Source: Nitrospira sp.
GTDB lineage: Bacteria; Nitrospirota; Nitrospiria; Nitrospirales; Nitrospiraceae
Direction of reading: 5' to 3'
Length of the DNA: 64,000 nt
Assembly (NCBI GenBank): GCA_031315995.1
Contig: JALDRG010000011.1
Location: forward strand, 1 to 64,000
Shown here: piece after piece, positions 1 to 7,666 of the stretch
Layout: each line of letters begins with the position of its first letter
Numbering within the stretch: the first letter of the stretch is position 1
Notes under the pieces: model-generated
Database searches by the model: none
What the model was told of the DNA's origin: nothing
The model's input: the letters and a program-made list of their open reading frames with translations, nothing else
Made by a program: the position numbers and the translations under genes

Positions 1-38
1 CAATCTCCAATGGCTTGTTGGAAAAATGTTTTGCCCTC

Positions 39-125
39 GGTGGACCGTAACGCAGGAATGGGCTACTCCAGTCTCCGATGTGGTTCTTGAGACCGAATTA
101 CTCATGTGACGCGTTACGGCCCACC
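39..125. repeat. Inverted repeat at the left edge
   Basis: Two 15-nt arms at 39-53 and 111-125 are reverse complements with one mismatch (core CCGTAACGC / GCGTTACGG). They are separated by 57 nt. The first 171 bases hold no gene I can support. The arms could form a hairpin near the end of the following minus-strand gene, or be a relic of a small repeat. There is no T-run, so a simple terminator is not evident. Confidence 0.4.
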
Positions 126-171
126 AGCTTCAGGGAGCCTTCATGATTCTGAGCCCGTGCATTGTATTATT

Positions 172-591
172 CTATGAACCCGTGGGGCCGATCTTCAGGA
201 CTCCCGATTCATTGATTTCTCCGCCCGGTCTGCTGGAATCCATTCGCACGGTATATCGATAGGACCCAGGTCGATTTAAGCACAGGCTGACGGTTTCATT
301 TTCATCGATGGACGCGCGATTAGACTTGAACATGTTGGATAAGCCGCCGAAACCGTTGTTGCAACTGACGGCGGATTCGATGGGATCAAGGAATACGATC
401 CGGACGGACCCGGTTCTCCTATTGATCCAGCGTACTTCGTCGCCGACGGCTGCAGTCCGTTCCGTGGGCTCCACATGCTGTGCGATCTTGATGTCTTTCA
501 GTTCACCCGTCCGCGTGACTTTCGGCATACTGGAGCAGGCAGCAACGGTGCAAATGAGCCCGGCCACTATCAAGGATGTCATTAAACGCAT
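172..591 (-). CDS. Small lipoprotein, cupredoxin-like
   Basis: A 139-residue protein with an N-terminal lipoprotein signal: hydrophobic stretch then lipobox VAAC, with Cys at about residue 19. It is therefore expected to be lipid-anchored in the envelope. After the signal come short beta-rich segments (GDEVRWINRR; then CLNRPGSYRYTV; then SGVLKIG) in the order typical of plastocyanin-like cupredoxin folds. The usual copper ligand set (His...Cys..His..Met) is not evident, so metal binding is doubtful. It stands alone; its promoter region faces the Cys-rich ORF that precedes ku. Function unknown; the cupredoxin-like call is by pattern only. Confidence 0.7.
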   Translation of the reverse strand: MRLMTSLIVAGLICTVAACSSMPKVTRTGELKDIKIAQHVEPTERTAAVGDEVRWINRRTGSVRIVFLDPIESAVSCNNGFGGLSNMFKSNRASIDENETVSLCLNRPGSYRYTVRMDSSRPGGEINESGVLKIGPTGS

Positions 592-739
592 GGTGTGTCT
601 CCTTTGTGTAAGTTGAATAATCGTCTTTCTCTGAGATTACCCCGTCCCAGCCGATCACGATCCTCGTGATACCCCTAGTTTCAACCGCAAACTTCGAAGA
701 ACCACAATCCCCCAATGCGCTTGAATAACTTGCCCCTCA

Positions 740-755
740 CTAGGGATTCTCCGAG
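740..755 (+). promoter_or_regulatory. Candidate dyad operator, CTAGG-N6-CCGAG
   Basis: Matches the CTRGG-N6-CCTAG dyad seen elsewhere in this window with one mismatch. It lies between the divergent lipoprotein and Cys-rich/ku genes, only 33-48 nt before the GTG at 788. This is closer than at the other sites, so this copy is less certain. Confidence 0.3.
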
Positions 756-787
756 TTGGTCTTCGAGACACGAACGATAATGCTAGG

Positions 788-1039
788 GTGAAGCTGATGA
801 CGTGGTCTGGTCGCGGAGCTGATAACGGCGTGAGAATATGTCCATTTGATTGCCACCTATGTGATGAACCGGCTTGTCGCCGAGACGCTTGCAAAATAGT
901 GGGGGAGGCCATGTTGTCGGTCTGTGAGGGATGTGGCGAACCGGTTGCGTGCGTCAACTGCGCGAGCCTGTGCGCGTGTTGTCTGCAAGATTCGCGGAGA
1001 CATTATTTTGCCAACAAAACGATTCGTAAGAAGGTGTGA
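788..1039 (+). CDS. Cys-rich small protein upstream of ku
   Basis: An 83-residue ORF with 12 cysteines, many in CxxC or CC pairs (CHLCDEPAC, CEGCGEPVACVNC, CACC), suggesting zinc or iron-sulfur binding. It begins with GTG at 788; an in-frame ATG at 797 is an alternative. No strong ribosome-binding site precedes either. Its TGA stop at 1037-1039 overlaps the first codons of ku, an arrangement typical of translational coupling, and this is the best support that it is real. I do not recognise the family. It might be an accessory factor for Ku or simply an unrelated zinc-binding peptide. Confidence 0.5.
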   Translation: MKLMTWSGRGADNGVRICPFDCHLCDEPACRRDACKIVGEAMLSVCEGCGEPVACVNCASLCACCLQDSRRHYFANKTIRKKV

Positions 1040-1902
1040 TGATGCCTCGACCGCTCTGGAAAGGATCGATCAGTTTTGGACTTGTGAATATCCCTGTGGT
1101 CCTCTATTCGGCTGAAAACCGAAACAGCTTCGATTTGACGCTGTTGGACCGGCGCGACATGAAACCCGTCGGCTTCAAGCGGTACAACAAAGCGACCGGG
1201 AAAGAGGTTTCGTGGGATCAGATCGTGAAGGGCTACGAATACGAGAAGAGCCGGTATGTCGTGCTGACGGACGAGGACTTTCGCCGCGCGAATGTCGACG
1301 CGACTCAAACGATCGATATCGTGCAGTTCGTGCGGGCTGAGGACATTTCACCGACGTCGTTCGAGACACCCTACTACCTGGCTCCCGACAAAAGAGGCGA
1401 GAAGGGCTATGCGCTGTTGCGTGAAACGTTGAAAAAAACCGGAAAAGTGGGGATTGCCACCGTCGTTGTTCGCATCCGGCAGTATATTGCCGCGCTGATC
1501 CCATGGGACGACATGATCGTCTTAAATACCTTACGCTATGCCAACGAACTGAAGCCCGGCAAAGCTCTCCAGATACCAACCAAGAGCCTCAAGTCTTCCG
1601 GAGTGAGCCCGCGCGAATTGGAGATGGCGACCAAACTGGTTGAGGAGCTGTCCGATACCTGGAAGCCCACACAGTACAAAGACACGTATCATGAGGATCT
1701 GATGCGTCTGATCAACAAACGCATAAAGGCCGGGAAAACGGAGGTCGTCACGGCGACCGAAAAAGAGGACGGAGACGGGAAACCGGCGCAGGCCAAGGTC
1801 GTGGATCTCATGGCCCTCCTCAAGCGAAGCGTGCAGCAGTCCGGGAAATCAAAGGGGCGGATACCGAAGCAGGCCCGGCATCTCAGCCGCAAAACGGCCT
1901 GA
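1036..1902 (+). CDS. ku: Ku, DNA end-binding protein of bacterial NHEJ
   Basis: 288 residues, the usual length of bacterial Ku. The N-terminus (RPLWKGSISFGLVNIPV) is the family hallmark, followed by the Ku core beta-barrel region with the YYLAPDK and RIRQYIAALIPW segments. The C-terminal ~40 residues are Lys/Arg-rich, as in other bacterial Ku tails that help DNA threading and LigD recruitment. Homodimeric Ku rings load on double-strand break ends and recruit LigD, which is encoded 14 kb away at 16290. Possible starts are GTG 1036, ATG 1039 or ATG 1042, after AAGAAGG. It overlaps the stop of the Cys-rich ORF before it. Confidence 0.95.
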   Translation: MMMPRPLWKGSISFGLVNIPVVLYSAENRNSFDLTLLDRRDMKPVGFKRYNKATGKEVSWDQIVKGYEYEKSRYVVLTDEDFRRANVDATQTIDIVQFVRAEDISPTSFETPYYLAPDKRGEKGYALLRETLKKTGKVGIATVVVRIRQYIAALIPWDDMIVLNTLRYANELKPGKALQIPTKSLKSSGVSPRELEMATKLVEELSDTWKPTQYKDTYHEDLMRLINKRIKAGKTEVVTATEKEDGDGKPAQAKVVDLMALLKRSVQQSGKSKGRIPKQARHLSRKTA

Positions 1903-1985
1903 CTCGTCCGATGCAATCCGCCAATGCGAATTGCTCATCGGCGAATCCTGCCCGCTCCACACGTCCCGCGCGCATCACACCGCTC

Positions 1986-3332
1986 TCAGCGCCGCCCTAT
2001 CTGGCCATCGCTCAGTGATGATGGTGTGGTCCCGTCATAGGTGCTCCGCTCATCCTCCAGCGTGATCTGTCCATAGATGAGATAGCCATTGTAGGCGCGC
2101 GCTGTTTCCCTGGACCATCCCATCGTCAGCATCATGAGCATCGCAGAGAAGGAAAGCGCGATGAGCAGGGTCGGACTCCAACGATCCCGTTGGTTCGCCG
2201 CGCGCTGCCACCAGGGCAGCCGGTCGGCAAACGAACGCGAGAAGTAGCCCCAATTCAGCAGGCCGAAGAAGACCAGACAGGCGATCGCGAAATACTTGTA
2301 CGGCTGCATTTTGCCGAGAGGATTAATGACCTGGTCCGTCAGGACGTGGAAGCCTGGAATGTGCTGCAAGTGGTAGGGGAGGGAGAAGATCAAACCGGCA
2401 CCGGTTACCACCACCAACGAAGCAGGCAACACCAGCCGGGCCGTCCCTTCGGCCCCCATCGTAGGACGGAGACTACGCCAAATATAGACGGACCCCAGCA
2501 CGATCAGCAGTGAGTAGATCAAGGCCACCAGGTCGAAGAGCCAGGAGCGGGCACCGAGCATGAGCGTGTAGAACGCTTGCGGCTCCGTATGCCGGACTTT
2601 CAACAGGTATTGATAGCCGATCGCAGGCATGATCAGCAGCGTTCCGAACCCGATGGTGAAACAGACGGCACCGGCCCAGCGGTAGAATGTGCGATCCTCC
2701 TCCGTCCGGGATCGAATGTGCCCCACCGCGCACAAGGCAGCCAGTCCGAATCCGGTCCAGGTTAGATTGCCGACGATCCGGTGGGTATCCAAGTAGATCA
2801 TGGTCGGATTGAGAAGTGTGGCCCAGGTGTCATTGGGAGGGCGCGGCGTCAGCATGTACGAGGCCACGATGTCGATCATGAGCATTGCGATCAGCGATGA
2901 GGCGGCAGCGGACCATCCGTACAGAAGATGCCATCGTTTGCGACCGGGTCGCTCGTTCGACCAATCCCACGAGTAATACCAAAGGTAGGCAAACACGGCT
3001 TCCGCTAGAAAGAACGACGCCTCAAGGAGCAGCGGCCAGAACATGATGTGGAAGAGGGTGCTCCAGAACTGCGGCCAGAATATGTTCAATACGAAGACGA
3101 GCGTGACGCCCAGAAACGACACCCCGGCCGTGGTGAAGATCAACGTGAAGGCAATGAGACGAGCGAGCCGTTCGAAGCGCGGATTACGGGTCAGATAGCC
3201 GATGGTTTCCGTGGCCGCGCCGATCATCGACGAACCGACGATGAAGGTGGCGCAAAGGGCATGGGTCAAGGCGGCCGCGGCGATAGCCAACCGGCCATAG
3301 AGCATCGGCAGATGAAGAGGTTCCAGATCCAT
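1986..3332 (-). CDS. Cytochrome bd-like oxidase subunit I family protein (A)
   Basis: A 448-residue polytopic membrane protein resembling CydA. Visible CydA-like features are His24 in the first helix (position of the haem b595 ligand), His184 in DTHRIVGN after a NPT motif (position of the b558 ligand His186), and Glu104/Glu111 in PLLLEASFFLAE, near the places of CydA Glu99/Glu107. The GRQPW motif of true CydA is missing; instead MGWSRETARAY occupies that region, a variant I associate with the bd-like proteins of Nitrospira. It is the last gene of the respiratory operon and overlaps the preceding bd-like gene by one base (ATGA). Whether it reduces oxygen or only carries quinol-linked haem b is not decidable from sequence. 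Confidence 0.8.
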   Translation of the reverse strand: MDLEPLHLPMLYGRLAIAAAALTHALCATFIVGSSMIGAATETIGYLTRNPRFERLARLIAFTLIFTTAGVSFLGVTLVFVLNIFWPQFWSTLFHIMFWPLLLEASFFLAEAVFAYLWYYSWDWSNERPGRKRWHLLYGWSAAASSLIAMLMIDIVASYMLTPRPPNDTWATLLNPTMIYLDTHRIVGNLTWTGFGLAALCAVGHIRSRTEEDRTFYRWAGAVCFTIGFGTLLIMPAIGYQYLLKVRHTEPQAFYTLMLGARSWLFDLVALIYSLLIVLGSVYIWRSLRPTMGAEGTARLVLPASLVVVTGAGLIFSLPYHLQHIPGFHVLTDQVINPLGKMQPYKYFAIACLVFFGLLNWGYFSRSFADRLPWWQRAANQRDRWSPTLLIALSFSAMLMMLTMGWSRETARAYNGYLIYGQITLEDERSTYDGTTPSSLSDGQIGRR

Positions 3333-4546
3333 CAGCGAAGGGTCTCCTTCAATTGCGCCCGTTGCCGCAGCTCGTCCCCGATGGAAATTTTGCCATTGAC
3401 GGTGTCGGGTCGGCGTGACGTTTCTCGGATTGTTCCCATGGTGAGATAGAGGACGATCGCCAGCAACCCCATGCCCAATGCCAAGGGGCGAACATGGGAG
3501 GCAGACAGGTCAGGCAGCGTCAGGGCTGATCGTCCGAATGCGAGCAACGACCAGACCGTGAGTCCGACGAGTGCATAGAGAAACAGACGGCGAATGTCCG
3601 GATATCCCACCGACAACACCATGAGTACCGCCAAAACAGGAAATCCGATATCGAACCACTGGATGTTCCGCACCGGCGTCCGCGTGGACTTCAGTAAGAG
3701 ATAATTGCCAAGGAACAATAGCCCGATGAGAATGAATTGGGCATAGAGGAAGGGACGATAGGGCCCGTGCAGCAGGGTGTCATAGGCGCCAGGTGCCGCC
3801 CGGCGAAGAAGCAGCGCATACAGCAATCCGGTGAAGGGTTGCAGCAGTAGCCCGCCCAGCCCAATCGTCCAGCCGGTGCCGAAGAGGTGGCGATAGTACG
3901 ATGGCACGGAATCCGGTTCGGCGCCTCTCGCCCGCCAGGCCCCGTAGGCTGCGATGGTATATCCCGCGATCATGAAATTGCCGCCCATTCGATGCAGGGC
4001 GAGGGCGAGCCAGGTGGGATTCCATAGAGGGGTCCAGATTCCATCCTGGTCCGCCGGGGTCAGCATGTAGGATCCCATTCCGTCCAGCATGAGCACCCAC
4101 AGCAGCATGAAGAACGCCGCGAGGGCGCCCAAGATCGTATGGAAGGTGAGGCTGTACCGTCGCAAGGCATCCCAGAAGTGATAGTAGGGATAGAGTGCGA
4201 GCACTTGCAGAATGAAAGCCAGTATGCCGAAGAGAATCGGCACGCGAAATCGATTCCACATCCACATGGTGGTCACCGGGAATAGGCCGATCAACAATTC
4301 CACCATGATGACCGCGAGCACGGTGCTGACGCTGAACACCACCACGGTGAATCTGGTCAGGCTCAAGGCCAGGTCGCAGTCGAATGGATTCGTGCGTCCT
4401 CTGAATTCGAGGAGAGGCGCCAGCAACATGAAACCGACGGACAGCGCCGCCAACAGGATGTGCAGCAGGCTGAACAGCCCCACGACCAGGCTATTGCCTA
4501 AGAGCGGGAAGTGAATCGCTTCGAGTTCAGTTCCGAAAACATCCAT
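3332..4546 (-). CDS. Cytochrome bd-like oxidase subunit I family protein (B)
   Basis: 404 residues, about ten membrane segments, and paralogous to the next gene. His29 in helix 1 and His185 in ALHRMGGNF match the CydA haem ligand positions, again after a NPT motif; MGTIRETSRRP matches MGWSRETARAY of the partner. The acidic pair found in the partner is absent here: the corresponding helix reads LFGILAFILQVL. The two proteins may therefore form a heterodimer with only one catalytic half, analogous in architecture to CydA/CydB. It follows the ActD-ActE fusion gene by 15 bp in the same operon. Confidence 0.8.
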   Translation of the reverse strand: MDVFGTELEAIHFPLLGNSLVVGLFSLLHILLAALSVGFMLLAPLLEFRGRTNPFDCDLALSLTRFTVVVFSVSTVLAVIMVELLIGLFPVTTMWMWNRFRVPILFGILAFILQVLALYPYYHFWDALRRYSLTFHTILGALAAFFMLLWVLMLDGMGSYMLTPADQDGIWTPLWNPTWLALALHRMGGNFMIAGYTIAAYGAWRARGAEPDSVPSYYRHLFGTGWTIGLGGLLLQPFTGLLYALLLRRAAPGAYDTLLHGPYRPFLYAQFILIGLLFLGNYLLLKSTRTPVRNIQWFDIGFPVLAVLMVLSVGYPDIRRLFLYALVGLTVWSLLAFGRSALTLPDLSASHVRPLALGMGLLAIVLYLTMGTIRETSRRPDTVNGKISIGDELRQRAQLKETLR

Positions 4547-4561
4547 AGGATATGTCGTCGC

Positions 4562-5572
4562 CTACCGTTGAGATGGCAGACTATAGGGTTTCATGGACTC
4601 GACGAACGAAGCCAGAACCATGCGTTCGTCGGCAGACAACTCTCCCAGGAATGAAGGCATCATGTCTTTGCCTTGCGTGATGATGTCATAGATCTCTGTG
4701 CTCGACAGTGCTCGCACCCTTGGAGCCCGCAGATTGGCCGGCAGCTGTTTCAGGTAGGGCGCGACCGGCCCGGTTCCTTCACCGCTTTCGCCATGGCAGG
4801 GCAGGCAATTGATGCGAAACAATTCCTTGGCTCGGTCCGACATCCGATCGGCGGCAAGGGTCTCGCGGGAGATCACGGTTCGGCTGTCCCGGGGAATGCT
4901 TCCCGATGGAGAATGCAACCGCGGAGCTTCCTGGCTTTGATAGGATTGCTGCTCCTGCATGTCCTGAGAACAGCCTGCCATCGCGAGACAGCAGAGCGCC
5001 AACATACCCACGACGTGCGCGCTGGGCTGTCCTTCGAGGAGCGGAAGGTCGGCGGAGACCGACCGGATATCCAGCGCGCCCGCCTGTTCCATGATCTTTC
5101 TGACGGTCGCTTCCTGGTCGTGATGAATATCCCGCACCGATAGCGCCAGCCGTCCGTCGTCGATCCTGGCCTCACGCTCGACGGTCAGGTCACGGGCCCG
5201 CCTGATCCTGAGGATCATGGTGACAAACGTCACGACGACCGCCATCAGCATCATGGTTTCATAGGAAATGATGCCCACGACCGGAGCGGCGACAATCGGT
5301 TTCCCTCCCGTCACCAAGGGGTAGAGGGCCGCGGTGCCGGCGGAAAAAAACAGGCCGATCCCGATGCCCACCAACCCAGCCGCGATCGTGATTCCATAGG
5401 GCCAGAAGGGAGGGTGGGCCTCAGTGTTTGGAGCGGCCAGCGGGATGGGCGACAGCAGGGTGATCTGCTCCTGGCGGATGCCGGCCTCTTCCAACCGGCG
5501 GCGGGAGGTATCCATGTCGGCCTCCGGCGGGAAGAGCGCGAGCAGCCCGACCCTAGTGTGATTCTCGACCAT
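4562..5572 (-). CDS. ActD-ActE fusion: DUF3341 membrane domain plus monohaem cytochrome c
   Basis: 336 residues. The first ~180 match ActD of alternative complex III (DUF3341): an N-terminal soluble segment, two membrane helices at about 58-125, then a cytoplasmic-type tail. Residues ~188-201 (GMLALCCLAMAGC) look exactly like a lipoprotein signal with lipobox. After it comes a class I cytochrome c domain with C256-x-x-C-H260 and a likely Met ligand in KDMMPSF. In known complexes ActD and ActE are separate proteins, so this is a fusion or has an internal start at ATG 5005 giving a separate ActE lipoprotein. It overlaps the NrfD-like gene by 20 bp. Confidence 0.85.
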   Translation of the reverse strand: MVENHTRVGLLALFPPEADMDTSRRRLEEAGIRQEQITLLSPIPLAAPNTEAHPPFWPYGITIAAGLVGIGIGLFFSAGTAALYPLVTGGKPIVAAPVVGIISYETMMLMAVVVTFVTMILRIRRARDLTVEREARIDDGRLALSVRDIHHDQEATVRKIMEQAGALDIRSVSADLPLLEGQPSAHVVGMLALCCLAMAGCSQDMQEQQSYQSQEAPRLHSPSGSIPRDSRTVISRETLAADRMSDRAKELFRINCLPCHGESGEGTGPVAPYLKQLPANLRAPRVRALSSTEIYDIITQGKDMMPSFLGELSADERMVLASFVESMKPYSLPSQR

Positions 5573-6884
5573 GGAGATGTCCTTCTTTCTCTTCCCAGAT
5601 GGAAATGATCGGAACGAATTTGACGGCGAGCACGTAGAGGAGCACGGCGAGCGCGAAGGACCCGGCCATGATGGTCAGTTCCACCCAGGAGGGGAAATAA
5701 TCGCTCCAGTTATAGCTGAGCCTCGGGTGAGCCAGGGGTGGAACGAGGATCAGCATCCGCTCGATGTACATGCCGACATTGATGCAGAGACCGATCACCA
5801 TCATGCCGAGGGGCCAATGCCTGAACGCGGGAATGGTCAGCGTGATGAGCGGGAGGACATAGATTAACGTGATCATGGTCCATTGCGGGACGGCAAAGGT
5901 CCCGCTCATGAGCGAATGGAGGATGGCCATGTGGTCCGGCACCTTGCCGTACCACACCGTCAATTGGTCTGAAAAATAGAAGTAAGCCAGGGTCAACGTC
6001 ATCGCGACCATGAGCTTTCCCAGTTTGTCGAAGTGCTCCAGGCGTATGTAGGACTCCAGCCGGTAGGTCCGTCGCACCAGATAGAGACCGATGGCGACCA
6101 TGCCCAAGCCGGAATGCACGGCGCCGACCACGAAGTAGGGCGCAATGATCGATGTGTGCCAGCCGGGCACCAAGGACATGCCGAAATCATAGCCGACGAT
6201 GGAATGGACCGAAATCATGACCATCACGATGAGCGGAGTAATGATGCGGATGGCGGTGTTGAGCGCCTGCCATTGCTGCTGGGATCCCTGCCATCCAAGA
6301 CTGAGGGCAGCATAGATCGGCCGGCGCCACCCGCCGATGCGATCGCGAGCGAGTGCGAAGTCCGGAATCAGCGGAAGGTAGAGGTAAATCGTGCTGGCGG
6401 TTGCATAGGTCAACACCGCCGTGGCATCCCACATCAACGGCGAACGGAAGTCGGGCCAGATTTCACGCTGGTTGGGATAGGGAATCAGGTAATACCATCG
6501 CCAGGACCGGCCCAAGTGATAGAAGACGAACAATGTGGCGATCACCACGGAGATGATCGTCATGAGCTCGGCAATTCGCGTGATCGGGCGGCGCCATTCC
6601 GCTTTGGACAGGCGCAAGACTCCGGAAATAAACGTTCCCGAGTGACTGACGCCGATCCAGTACACAAAGGACGCAATGTAAGCGCTCCAGAAAATGGGAG
6701 GATGGAGATTGGTCTGTCCGATCCCGGTTTCGATCTGGTAGATCCAGGCCCCTGCGCCGGCAGAGACGATGGCTGCCAGGAGCACCACCAGCAGGACATA
6801 CCCTCGGCCTCCCGGCGACAGCGGGGCCAGCAAGTCCCGATTAATGGCCGGCATGTCGTTCCATCCAACCGATCCCTGTTTCAT
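5553..6884 (-). CDS. NrfD/PsrC-like membrane subunit (ActC-like)
   Basis: 443 residues with about ten hydrophobic helices, of the polysulfide reductase NrfD family. These subunits bind quinol in the membrane and are paired with a 4Fe-4S protein facing the periplasm; the 4Fe-4S gene lies directly upstream and overlaps it by four bases. In alternative complex III the cognate subunit is ActC. Only one NrfD-like gene is present; canonical complexes have a second (ActF), whose place here is taken by two bd-like genes. Features such as HSGTFISGVLRL and DYFPSWVELTIMAGSFA fit the family. Confidence 0.9.
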   Translation of the reverse strand: MKQGSVGWNDMPAINRDLLAPLSPGGRGYVLLVVLLAAIVSAGAGAWIYQIETGIGQTNLHPPIFWSAYIASFVYWIGVSHSGTFISGVLRLSKAEWRRPITRIAELMTIISVVIATLFVFYHLGRSWRWYYLIPYPNQREIWPDFRSPLMWDATAVLTYATASTIYLYLPLIPDFALARDRIGGWRRPIYAALSLGWQGSQQQWQALNTAIRIITPLIVMVMISVHSIVGYDFGMSLVPGWHTSIIAPYFVVGAVHSGLGMVAIGLYLVRRTYRLESYIRLEHFDKLGKLMVAMTLTLAYFYFSDQLTVWYGKVPDHMAILHSLMSGTFAVPQWTMITLIYVLPLITLTIPAFRHWPLGMMVIGLCINVGMYIERMLILVPPLAHPRLSYNWSDYFPSWVELTIMAGSFALAVLLYVLAVKFVPIISIWEEKEGHLHGRESH

Positions 6885-7603
6885 TCGTCCAACCGTTTCA
6901 GATAGGTGATGGCCGGGTGCGTGCCCAACGATTCCAGGAGGTGAAATCCTCGCCGGCTTTTCGACATCTGTGCGACCTGGCTAGCGGGATCGTTTCCATC
7001 GCCGAACACCAGGGCGGTGGTCGGGCAGGACTGCACGCAGGCCGGTGTGATGTCTCCGTCGCGCACAGGCCGTCCTTCGCGTTCCGCCTGCTCCTTGCCC
7101 TGTCTGATGCGCTGAACGCAAAACGTGCACTTTTCCATGATCCCGTTTTGACGGACCGTCACATCGGGGTTGAGCTGCTCTTGCAAAGGCGGGTCCCAGT
7201 GCGGATCGAACCAGTTGAACTGCCGGGCGGTGTAGGGACAGTTGTTGCCGCAGTATCGGACTCCGATGCAGCGGTTGTAGACCTGGGCGTTCAACCCCTC
7301 CGGCGTGTGATACGAGGCATACACCGGGCAGACCGGTTCGCAGGGCGCATCCGCGCATTGCTGACACAGCACGGGCATAAACTTCGCCTTGACGTCGGGA
7401 TATTCGCCTTCCCAATACCGTTCGATGCGAATCCAGTTGATCGCACGGCCTTCCGCAGCTTCTTGCGCGCCGGAAATGCGAATGTTGTTTTCCGCATGGC
7501 AAGCCACGACGCAGGCTTCACAACCGGTGCAACGATCGAGATCGATGACCATTTGCCAGCGGTGCGGCCGCGCTTCAGGTGTCTTTTCTTGATCTGCGCT
7601 CAT
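6881..7603 (-). CDS. Periplasmic-type 4Fe-4S ferredoxin subunit (ActB C-terminal-like)
   Basis: 240 residues with four cysteine clusters in NrfC/PsrB order: DRCTGCEACVVAC near the start, CADAPCEPVCP, RYCGNNCP, and KCTFC...ACVQSCP near the end. Such proteins wire electrons between a molybdopterin-family subunit and a membrane NrfD subunit. In most alternative complex III clusters this domain is fused to the molybdopterin domain as ActB; here it is a separate gene 63 bp downstream of that subunit. There is no signal peptide, so export would need piggy-back on the Tat signal of the 734-residue partner. Confidence 0.92.
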   Translation of the reverse strand: MSADQEKTPEARPHRWQMVIDLDRCTGCEACVVACHAENNIRISGAQEAAEGRAINWIRIERYWEGEYPDVKAKFMPVLCQQCADAPCEPVCPVYASYHTPEGLNAQVYNRCIGVRYCGNNCPYTARQFNWFDPHWDPPLQEQLNPDVTVRQNGIMEKCTFCVQRIRQGKEQAEREGRPVRDGDITPACVQSCPTTALVFGDGNDPASQVAQMSKSRRGFHLLESLGTHPAITYLKRLDE

Positions 7604-7666
7604 AAGACGTTCCTCCAGTTTGGACCGGTATCCGGAACAGTGGACTTTGCGGTTCCGCTCAGTTCG

